Below, one piece after another: positions 6,521 to 12,877 of a stretch of DNA of 12,877 nucleotides (position 1 is the first letter of the stretch; every line of letters begins with the position of its first letter). Where the stretch lies: assembly GCA_038248655.1 (NCBI GenBank), contig JBBRXG010000087.1:1-12877 (forward strand), written 5' to 3'. The position numbers and the translations under genes are program-made. This DNA comes from DATBLE01 sp038248655 (GTDB lineage: Bacteria > Actinomycetota > Thermoleophilia > Gaiellales > Gaiellaceae). Under the pieces are notes generated by a model. The model did not search any database, was not told where the DNA came from, and saw nothing but the letters and a program-made list of their open reading frames with translations.

Positions 6521-6966
6521 GACCGGCTCGCTCCCTCTGCAGCGAGCGGGTGCCGCCAGCGGAGGCCGTTAAACCGGCTGTAATCGCGGTCGGTGGTGAT
6601 CCACTCGCTCCCCGACTCGATCGCCAGCGCGGCGAGGTAGGCATCGGGGACGAGATTGCCCTTCGCATCGACCTCCCGACACAACCGGCGGAAGATCTCC
6701 CAGTGCCGCGTTTCCGGCGAGACCGGAACGGCATTCGGGCACGAGCGGAGCGTCTCGGCGAACTCGAGCGCCGACTGCACCGGCTCGGGAGGAGAGAAGA
6801 CCCGCGGATGGGTGACGACGCGAAGAAACCCGCTCAGGACGAGATCCGAAACACCGAACGCTTCGTCCGAATCGACGACGCCCTGCAGCCAGCGGCGAAA
6901 CGCCTGGTGGTCCGGGGCGGATGGCATGAAGGCGTAGACGAGGACGTTGACGTCAGCGAGAAGCGT
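6517..6966 (-). CDS. VapC-type PIN-domain ribonuclease toxin, ACG start
   Basis: This is a type II toxin of the PIN family (TIGR00028-like, common in actinomycetes); such proteins cut RNA with Mg held by acidic residues. With the ACG at 6964-6966 as start it has 149 residues: D5 in LLADVNVLVYAF, the block SDLVLSGFLRVVTHPRVF (40-57), D108 in LVPDAYLAALA, and D126/D128 in ITTDRD. This matches the family in length and in beginning MLL.DVNVLVYAF. The frame has TGA at 6978-6980 and no ATG, GTG or TTG before F13. The first normal start, ATG 6927 (residue 14), would remove D5 and the first strand. GGAG at 6974-6977 lies 7 nt before ACG. Thus either ACG initiates at low level, coupled to vapB (14-nt overlap), or a start mutation has silenced the toxin. 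It is followed by a Nudix gene in ATGA overlap. Confidence 0.8.
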   Translation of the reverse strand, partial: TLLADVNVLVYAFMPSAPDHQAFRRWLQGVVDSDEAFGVSDLVLSGFLRVVTHPRVFSPPEPVQSALEFAETLRSCPNAVPVSPETRHWEIFRRLCREVDAKGNLVPDAYLAALAIESGSEWITTDRDYSRFNGLRWRHPLAAEGASRS

Positions 6967-7207
6967 CGCTCGTCTCCATCAACTCGCCCAGCTCGGCGCT
7001 GTCGTCCAGATCGACGCCCGGTTGCAGCATGCCTCCTCCTCGTGCAACCGGCAGCTTGGCCGGCGCCGCGCGCTCTGAGACCTGTCGACGCGAGAGCGAC
7101 TGCCGCAGTGCGTCCTCGATCACCGCGGTGAGCGTGCGGCCGCTCTCGACCGCGAGCCGCTTGGCAGCGGTGAGGAGTTCGTCGTCGAGCCGGATCGTCG
7201 TCCGCAT
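6953..7207 (-). CDS. VapB-type ribbon-helix-helix antitoxin
   Basis: This 84-residue antitoxin has an N-terminal ribbon-helix-helix DNA-binding domain: strand RTTIRLDD (2-9), helix ELLTAAKRLAVESG (10-23) and helix TLTAVIEDALRQSL (25-38). A flexible C-terminal tail contains LPVARGGGMLQPGVDLDD (52-69), the kind of segment VapB proteins wrap into the PIN toxin. It should neutralise the adjacent VapC and repress the promoter with it. ATG 7207 is supported by the promoter 7 nt upstream and by the exact family N-terminus. Its last 14 nt overlap the toxin gene read from ACG. Region 7208-7240 is clearly more AT-rich than the rest of the window, in keeping with an acquired module. Confidence 0.9.
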   Translation of the reverse strand: MRTTIRLDDELLTAAKRLAVESGRTLTAVIEDALRQSLSRRQVSERAAPAKLPVARGGGMLQPGVDLDDSAELGELMETSDASR

Positions 7208-7214
7208 ACATCAA

Positions 7215-7242
7215 ATCATAGCATGATGCATCAATATGTCAG
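7215..7242 (-). promoter_or_regulatory. Promoter of the vapBC-Nudix operon
   Basis: On the minus strand CTGACA (7237-7242) is followed after 16 bp by TATGAT (7215-7220), and ATG 7207 stands 7 nt further on. This is the best sigma-70-type promoter in the window. The transcript would be leaderless or nearly so. Confidence 0.65.
7224..7233. promoter_or_regulatory. Probable VapB operator palindrome
   Basis: TGATGCATCA is a perfect 10-bp palindrome in the spacer between the -35 and -10 elements of the vapB promoter, and related ATCA/TGAT half-sites continue to 7209. The position suits autorepression by a ribbon-helix-helix protein. Confidence 0.5.
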
Positions 7243-7258
7243 GATCGCCCGTGGCTTG

Positions 7259-7648
7259 TCAATGCGACAGTCCGGCAAACTCGATCGCCTTCCGGGCCAA
7301 CTCCTCGTCCACCTCGCCGGGAAGGCCGCTGACCCCCACCGCACCCACCCGGATCTCGCCGTCGAACGCCGCCACCCCGCCGCGGAAGAAGGTGAAGAAC
7401 GGGTCGAAGCTCGCCCGCTCGACCGGATCGTCCTTGACCTTCTCGACCAGCTCGGAGGTCGAGCGCGCGTCGCTGCGGGCGGCCGTGTACGCCTTCCGCT
7501 GTGCATTGAGCCGCGTGTCGGGCGCGGCTCCGTCCATCGTCGCCGCAGCGACGATCTCGCCGTGGCCGTCGGCGACGAACACCGACACCGGCCCGGGCGC
7601 CTCCGCCACGACCGCCTGGACGATCGCCATCGCGTGCTCCAGCTTCAT
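7259..7648 (-). CDS. GlcG/HbpS family protein (DUF336)
   Basis: This 129-residue small cytoplasmic or exported protein belongs to the family of GlcG, HbpS and the accessory proteins of propanediol and glycol metabolism. Some members bind haem or cobalamin; no enzyme activity is established for the family in general. Visible marks are VSVFVADGHGEIVAAATMDGA (21-41, split over two strands), the helix NAQRKAYTAARSD (48-60), and the signature RGGVAAFDGEIRVGAVGVSG (89-108) followed by GEVDEELARKA. No signal peptide is seen. ATG 7648 is chosen because the family begins M.L..A..IV; the frame is open further upstream but that part is a shadow of the large gene on the other strand. A weak CAGAAT lies 6 nt upstream. 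It may share a direction with, but need not be cotranscribed with, vapBC, which has its own promoter 51 bp away. Confidence 0.85.
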   Translation of the reverse strand: MKLEHAMAIVQAVVAEAPGPVSVFVADGHGEIVAAATMDGAAPDTRLNAQRKAYTAARSDARSTSELVEKVKDDPVERASFDPFFTFFRGGVAAFDGEIRVGAVGVSGLPGEVDEELARKAIEFAGLSH

Positions 7649-7694
7649 GCGCCGATTCTGACGGCATCCGCCGGGCGCTGTCTGTCGAGGAGAT

Positions 7695-7781
7695 GTTCCA
7701 CCCTCGTCACGCGCCTGGTGCCAGGCACGAGCGGGGGTGAAGAGTTCCACTCTCGTCACCGGTCCGGTGCCAGGCACGAGC
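7695..7781 (+). repeat. Two imperfect 38-bp direct repeats
   Basis: Copies at 7695-7732 and 7744-7781 have a 49-bp period. Both begin GTTCCAC or GTTCCACT-like, continue CTCGTCAC, and end GGTGCCAGGCACGAGC; about six of 38 positions differ, mostly in the middle. Each contains the small inverted repeat GTGCC-A-GGCAC. The second copy is also bracketed by TTCCAC (7745-7750) and GTGGAA (7783-7788). They fill the divergent gap between the GlcG/HbpS gene and the large membrane protein gene, just upstream of its promoter. Confidence 0.75.
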
Positions 7782-7805
7782 TGTGGAAGGCGAGGCAAAC
7801 CGAAG

Positions 7806-7811
7806 TACCAT
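7806..7811 (+). promoter_or_regulatory. -10 element before the UnbU-UnbV fusion gene
   Basis: TACCAT matches TAnnnT and stands 9 nt before ATG 7821, the same spacing as at the zinc dehydrogenase. No ribosome binding site precedes the ATG. GTGGAA at 7783-7788 is 17 bp upstream and only a weak -35. Confidence 0.45.
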
Positions 7812-7820
7812 GACCGGCCT

Positions 7821-10800
7821 ATGAGCGCGCCCGCGCTAGCCGCGCCCGGCGGGCGGACGCTGACGATCGGCGGCACGCCGTACCCCGTGGTCATGCCGAC
7901 GCTCCGCGACCCCCGGCTGCACCTCGCCACGGTGATCTTCTCCCTGCACGCGGTCGGGCAGATCGCCTTCGACTTCCGCGTCTCGCTCGCCCAGATCCTG
8001 GTCTCGCTCGGCACCTGCGCGGCGCTGGAGGCGGGCATCGCGCTCGTCCGCCAGCGCGTGATCCTGTGGCCGGCGAGCGCGCTGATCACGGGCAACGGCG
8101 TCGCCTTCATCCTCCGGGTCCCGGGCACGCGCCACGGGGACTGGTGGAGCCTCGACGGGTGGTGGATCTTCGCCGCCACCGCCGCGGTGGCACTGCTCTC
8201 GAAGTACGCGGTCCGGACCCGCGGCGGGCACGTCTTCAACCCCTCAAACATCGGACTGGTCGCCTGTTTCCTGATCCTCGGCTCCGGTCTGGCCGAGCCG
8301 CTCGACTTCTGGTGGGGCCCGATGTCGGCGTGGCTGGCACTCGCCCTCGCGATCATCGTCGCCGGCGGGCTCGCGATCCTCTCGCGCCTGCATCTGCTCG
8401 TGATCGCGGTCGCCTTCTGGCTCGCGTTCGCGGCGGGAATCGGTCTCCTGGCGGCGATCGGCCACGCGATGGCCGCGCGCTGGCATCTCGGGCCGGTGAC
8501 GGGCCCCTACTTCTGGTGGGTGCTCGTCACCTCGCCGGAGATCCTCGTCTTCCTGTTCTTCATGATCACCGACCCGAAGACGACGCCGAAGAGCACGGGG
8601 TCCCGCGCCCTCTACGCGGTCTCCGTCGGCCTCCTTGCAGCGCTCCTGATCGCGCCGACGAAGACGGAGTTCTGGGCGAAGGTCGCCGTGCTCGGCGCGC
8701 TCGCGATCGTCACCGCCGCCCGACCGCTGCTCGCGCACGTCCCGGAGATCCGGCTCGACCGTCGCAAGCTGATCGCGATCGCGGCCGCAGGCTCGGTCGT
8801 CTATACGGGCGCCGTCGCAGCGGCCGGGGTCCGCGCGAGGCCCGACACCACGGTTGCGCCGCTCACCCGGACCGGACGCCTGCCGCAGATCGCGATCCTG
8901 CCGTCGAAGGCCGTCGAGACCGCGCTCAACCCTGCGACGGCGCGACGGATCGCCGCCGATCTCGTCGCCGATCTCCGCATCCAATCCGCCGCCCTGGCGA
9001 GACGGGACGGACAGGCGCTCGAGCGAGCAGCGACCTTCGACCGGCTCCCGCAGCTGCGCCAGTGGATCAGGGCGGCGGCAGGACAGCCGATCGGCGTGGC
9101 CGCGTACCGCCTCGACCGGATGCGCATCCACCTCGAGCCGGGCCACGGGCAGGGCGCGGCGATCGCCGTCACCGCGCTCAGCGGCACGCAGCAGCGGACG
9201 ACCTACGACGGCTCGCCTCCGAAGGTCGTCCAGCGCTACGCGCCGGCGGACTTCCGTCAGACACTCGAGCTGCAGGAGGGCGATGGACGGTGGCTCGTCG
9301 CACGGGTGCGCGGCTCGACGGCGCAGCCGGTCGCGGCGACGAGCCCGGCGACGCGGCGCGAGGCGGCGAGGCGCTTTGCGGGCGTTCGGCTCACCGACGT
9401 CGCGGCACAGGTCGGTCTCGACTTCCGGCAGGGAGCGTTCCGGTTCGGCGTCACCAACGACCCCCCGGCCATGATGGGCGGCGGCCTCTGCTGGCTCGAC
9501 TACGACAACGACGGCAAGCTCGACCTGTTCGTCGTCAACGACTACGCCGAGTCCGATCTCGGGATCTACGACCACAAGGGCGGCTTGCCTCGCAGCGCCC
9601 TGTTCCACAACCTCGGGGGGAGGTTCGTGAACGTCACCGACGCCTCCGGTGCCGGGCTTGCAGTCCGCGGCCAGGGCTGCGTCGCCGCCGATCTGAACGG
9701 CGACGGGTACACCGACCTGTACGTCTCCACGGCTTCTGACGACAAGCTGCTCTGGAACAACGGCGACGGCACCTTCACGGAGGGGGCCCGCCGCGCCGGC
9801 GTCGTCTCGTTCGGCTGGCATTCGGGAGCCGCGGTCGGCGACGTCAACGGCGACGGCAGGCCGGATCTGTTCGTCGCCGGCTACACGGAGGTGAACGGGC
9901 CGATCCCCGACTCCTCCGCCGGGTTCCCCACCAACCACCTCGGCGTCCGCGATCTCCTGTTCCTGAACGCCGGCAACGGCCCCGACGGCCGCGCGCGCTT
10001 CCGCGAGGTCGGCAAGCAGGCCGGGCTCGACCCGCCGCCCTACGACCACTCGCTCGGCGCCGTCTTCACCGACCTGAACGGCGACGGGCGCCTCGACCTC
10101 TACGTCGCGAACGACGAGGACCCGAACCGCTACTACGTCAATCTCCCCGCGCCCGGGCTCGGCTTCCGCTTCGTCGAGCGCGCCGCCCGCCATGGCCTCG
10201 GCGACCGGAACGCCGGCATGGGGATCGGCGACGCCGACTACTCGGGAGACGGCCGGCCCGACCTGTTCGTGAGCAACTCGCGCGGGCAGGGCCATGCTGT
10301 CTTCCGGAGCCGCGGAGGCTCGTTCGCGAACGCGCAGCCCGACTTCGCCCCTGCCTTCGGCGCGAACTTCACCGGCTGGGGCGTGTCCTGGCTCGACCTC
10401 GACCTGGACGGCAACCTCGACCTGGTGCTGGCGAACGGCGGCATCCCGGTCACGAACCTCGCCAGGGACGCCGGACCCGTACAGGTGCTCGAGAACCTCG
10501 GCGGCACGTTCGCGGATGCGACCGCACTCGTCGGCGTCGACAGGCTCCGGAGCCTGAACGGGCGGGGGGTCGCCGCAGCCGACTTCGACAACGACGGCCA
10601 CCTGGACGTCGCGATCAACTCGGTCGGAGGCAAGCTCGTCCTGCTCCGGGGCACGGGCGGCACCGGCCACTGGCTCGAGGTGAAGCTGCCGCGCTTCGCC
10701 CCGGGCGCGATCGTCACGGCCACGCTGCCGGACGGGCGCCGTCTGGTCCGGGAGGTGCACGCCGGCTCCAGCTACCTCTCCTCCGAGGACCCGCGCGTCC

Positions 10801-10919
10801 ACTTCGGCCTGGGCTCGGCACGAACCGCGCGCGAGCTGACTGTCCGCTACCCCGACGGTCACACGACGACGCGACGCGACGTCGCAGTCGACCGGATCGT
10901 CACACTCCCGGCGCCCTGA
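7821..10919 (+). CDS. UnbU-UnbV fusion: NqrB/RnfD-like membrane domain with FG-GAP repeats and ASPIC/UnbV domain
   Basis: This is a 1032-residue membrane protein. Residues 30-335 form a multi-helix domain (about 8-9 hydrophobic segments) like NqrB/RnfD and the enediyne-cluster protein UnbU; marks are GGHVFNPSNIGLV (135-147) and FFMITDPKTTPKSTG (246-260). The S(T)GAT site that carries covalent FMN in NqrB/RnfD is not seen, so electron transfer is doubtful. Residues 340-515 are a domain I do not recognise. Residues 520-945 are FG-GAP/VCBS propeller repeats with seven calcium loops of D.D.DG type, at 560, 624, 674, 751, 804, 859 and 921. The end (955-1025) is an ASPIC/UnbV domain (AGSSYLSSEDPRVHFGLG, VRYPDG). 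The repeats and ASPIC part are probably outside the cell. ATG 7821 is chosen from the -10 9 nt upstream; the frame runs open back to 7737 but into the repeats. It is convergent with the ABC permease, with a hairpin between. The function is unknown; no enediyne synthase is in the window. Confidence 0.85.
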   Translation: MSAPALAAPGGRTLTIGGTPYPVVMPTLRDPRLHLATVIFSLHAVGQIAFDFRVSLAQILVSLGTCAALEAGIALVRQRVILWPASALITGNGVAFILRVPGTRHGDWWSLDGWWIFAATAAVALLSKYAVRTRGGHVFNPSNIGLVACFLILGSGLAEPLDFWWGPMSAWLALALAIIVAGGLAILSRLHLLVIAVAFWLAFAAGIGLLAAIGHAMAARWHLGPVTGPYFWWVLVTSPEILVFLFFMITDPKTTPKSTGSRALYAVSVGLLAALLIAPTKTEFWAKVAVLGALAIVTAARPLLAHVPEIRLDRRKLIAIAAAGSVVYTGAVAAAGVRARPDTTVAPLTRTGRLPQIAILPSKAVETALNPATARRIAADLVADLRIQSAALARRDGQALERAATFDRLPQLRQWIRAAAGQPIGVAAYRLDRMRIHLEPGHGQGAAIAVTALSGTQQRTTYDGSPPKVVQRYAPADFRQTLELQEGDGRWLVARVRGSTAQPVAATSPATRREAARRFAGVRLTDVAAQVGLDFRQGAFRFGVTNDPPAMMGGGLCWLDYDNDGKLDLFVVNDYAESDLGIYDHKGGLPRSALFHNLGGRFVNVTDASGAGLAVRGQGCVAADLNGDGYTDLYVSTASDDKLLWNNGDGTFTEGARRAGVVSFGWHSGAAVGDVNGDGRPDLFVAGYTEVNGPIPDSSAGFPTNHLGVRDLLFLNAGNGPDGRARFREVGKQAGLDPPPYDHSLGAVFTDLNGDGRLDLYVANDEDPNRYYVNLPAPGLGFRFVERAARHGLGDRNAGMGIGDADYSGDGRPDLFVSNSRGQGHAVFRSRGGSFANAQPDFAPAFGANFTGWGVSWLDLDLDGNLDLVLANGGIPVTNLARDAGPVQVLENLGGTFADATALVGVDRLRSLNGRGVAAADFDNDGHLDVAINSVGGKLVLLRGTGGTGHWLEVKLPRFAPGAIVTATLPDGRRLVREVHAGSSYLSSEDPRVHFGLGSARTARELTVRYPDGHTTTRRDVAVDRIVTLPAP

Positions 10920-10962
10920 CGCCCCACGATTGCTCCACGCCGCCGCCCGCAAGGAAGGGGCG

Positions 10963-10989
10963 CACGGGGGAACCAGGGGTTCCCCCGTG
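10963..10989. terminator. Probable bidirectional terminator hairpin
   Basis: CACGGGGGAACC (10963-10974), loop AGG, then GGTTCCCCCGTG (10978-10989): a perfect 12-bp, very GC-rich stem between two convergent genes. There is no T-run. An outer inverted repeat CTGACGCC (10916-10923) and GGCGTCAG (10992-10999) brackets it and contains both genes' stop codons. Confidence 0.7.
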
Positions 10990-10995
10990 AAGGCG

Positions 10996-12206
10996 TCAGC
11001 GCCCGCTTCGAACCTGGATCCGCCGCACGACCGTGTCGAACGTCACGGCGAGGAGCAGGATCGCGCCGGTGACCATGAAGATGATCCCGGTGGCGTAGCC
11101 CTTGATGAACATCCCGCTCGAGACGGTCGAGATCAGCGCTGCCCCGATCAAGGCGTTCCGGATCTCGCCTCGCCCGCCGAACAGGCTCGTCCCGCCGATC
11201 ACCGCCGCTGCGATCGCGTCGATCAGGAGCGTCCCGCCGCCGGCGTTCAGGTCGACCGAGTTCAGGCGCGCTGCGAGCACGATGCCGCCGAGACCGGACA
11301 TCCCGCCGGCGATCATGAAGACGAGGATCCGGATCCGTGCGACGTTGATGCCGGCGCGGCGCGCGGCCTCTGCGCTTCCGCCGACAGCGTAGACATGGCG
11401 ACCGAAGGTCGTCCGCTTTGCGACGAACGTCCAGACGACGAGCGAGCCGACCACGAGCAGGAGGCCGAGCGGCACGCCCCGATCCTTGTTCAGGACCCAC
11501 ACGGTCAGGAACGCGATCGCCGGGACGGCGATCACCTTCAGCACAAGGAGGGCGGGGTCGCGGATGGAGATGCCATGCCGTCGCCCGGATAGAGCCGCCC
11601 CGAGCATCCCGCCGACGTACCCGACCGAGACGATCCCGACCATGATCCAGCCGGCCAGCGTGCTGAAGAAGTAGTTCGAGAAGTCGTTGATCTTGTTGTC
11701 CTGAATCACGATCACGCCCTGGGTGAGGGACTTCAGGATCACGCCCTGCCAGATCTCGTAGCCGGCGAGCGTGACGACGAACGACGGCACCCCGATCAGC
11801 GCCACGACCGAGCCCTGGAAGACCCCGATCAGGACGGCGGCGAGGATCGCGAGGAACACGCACAGGTACCACGGCAGATCGGCGCCTGTGGGCAGCTGCG
11901 TCTCCGCGACGACGACGCCGGCCACACCGCTGACGAACGCGACGGAGAGGTCGATCTCGCCGATCAGGAGCACGAAGACGACGCCGTAGGCGATCAGGGC
12001 GGTCCCCGCCATCTGGGTGATGATGTTCGTGAAGTTGCCCGGCGTGGCAAAGTTCGGCGCCGTCCGCCAGAAGACGATGGCGACGACGACGAGCGCGATG
12101 ATCACCGGCCAGCTGCCGAGATTGCCCGTGCGGACCGCGTCACGGATCCGCGTCGGAATCGACTCGAGCGGAACCGCCCCGGACTCGACTGCGGGCGTCG
12201 CGGCGG

Positions 12207-12210
<4 letters not shown>
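10996..12210 (-). CDS. Sugar ABC transporter permease (XylH/FrcC type)
   Basis: This 404-residue integral membrane subunit belongs to a carbohydrate uptake ABC importer of the branched permease family (BPD_transp_2), which carries xylose, ribose, fructose or inositol. After a cytoplasmic lead of about 33 residues come about ten hydrophobic helices. Hallmarks are LIGEIDLSVAFVSG (82-95), IGVPSFVVTLAG (139-150) and the cytoplasmic coupling loop GGSAEAARRAGINVARI in the C-terminal half. The loop is followed by IAGGMSGLGGIVLAARL and GGTSLFGGRGEI. The length exceeds the ribose permease size (about 320) and is closer to XylH. GTG 12210 overlaps the TGA of the ATPase gene as GTGA, so the two are coupled. 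The periplasmic binding protein would lie outside the window, probably beyond 12877. The sugar cannot be told; the isomerase and oxidoreductase genes 5 kb away are possible partners. Confidence 0.9.

Positions 12211-12877
<667 letters not shown>

Noticed and set aside
7737..7820. Upstream extension of the UnbU-UnbV gene by 28 codons
   Set aside because: It reads through the direct-repeat region and the -10 hexamer; the ATG at 7821 fits the promoter spacing and the start of the protein better.
7810..7824. Four-codon ORF (MTGL) overlapping the ATG of the fusion gene
   Set aside because: Its ATG lies within the proposed -10 hexamer, so it would not be transcribed; likely chance.
8244..10952. 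902-codon open frame on -
   Set aside because: It is antisense to the UnbU-UnbV fusion; the Val/Asp/Arg-rich translation mirrors the calcium-loop repeats and shows no domain.

Overview
This is a very GC-rich window, with most genes ending in G/C-rich codons and tightly packed. The gene families (F420-dependent luciferase-like oxidoreductase, VapBC of the type common in actinomycetes, single-domain sugar ABC ATPase) point to a high-GC actinobacterium. A deep lineage such as Thermoleophilia (Gaiellales/Solirubrobacterales) is a guess from overall resemblance, not shown by any marker gene. Several start codons lie 7-10 nt behind a TAnnnT-like hexamer with no ribosome binding site, so leaderless transcription seems common here.

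Left end (1-1348) is decaying DNA. The first ~520 bases hold no recognisable gene. A small two-helix membrane protein (525-749) is cut by an in-frame TAG. A luciferase-like F420 oxidoreductase gene (854-1348) has lost two internal blocks and carries a frameshift. The frameshift fuses its tail, by accident, to the frame of the next gene.

Middle (1365-6055) is carbohydrate and aldehyde metabolism: a class III-type zinc alcohol/formaldehyde dehydrogenase on +; a coupled minus-strand pair of a TIM-barrel sugar isomerase/epimerase and a Gfo/Idh/MocA oxidoreductase; and a divergent plus-strand pair of a second Gfo/Idh/MocA oxidoreductase and a cupin of the D-lyxose isomerase type. The right end (10996-12877) carries the permease and ATPase of a sugar ABC importer (XylH/FrcC type). 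Together these suggest uptake and oxidation/isomerisation of an uncommon sugar or polyol, although the two groups are 5 kb apart. A perfect 13-bp hairpin is translated within the N-terminus of the first Gfo/Idh/MocA gene.

6056-7648 is a minus-strand accessory block: a GlcG/HbpS-family protein, then VapB antitoxin, VapC toxin and a Nudix hydrolase with overlapping junctions. VapC has no ATG, GTG or TTG in front of its catalytic motif; an ACG sits exactly where the start should be, 7 nt behind a GGAG.

7821-10916 encodes the most unusual protein, 1032 residues: an NqrB/RnfD-like membrane domain (as in enediyne-cluster UnbU) fused to a domain of unknown type, seven calcium-loop FG-GAP repeats and a C-terminal ASPIC/UnbV domain. 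It is preceded by two imperfect 38-bp repeats and followed by a perfect 12-bp hairpin that probably terminates transcription from both sides.
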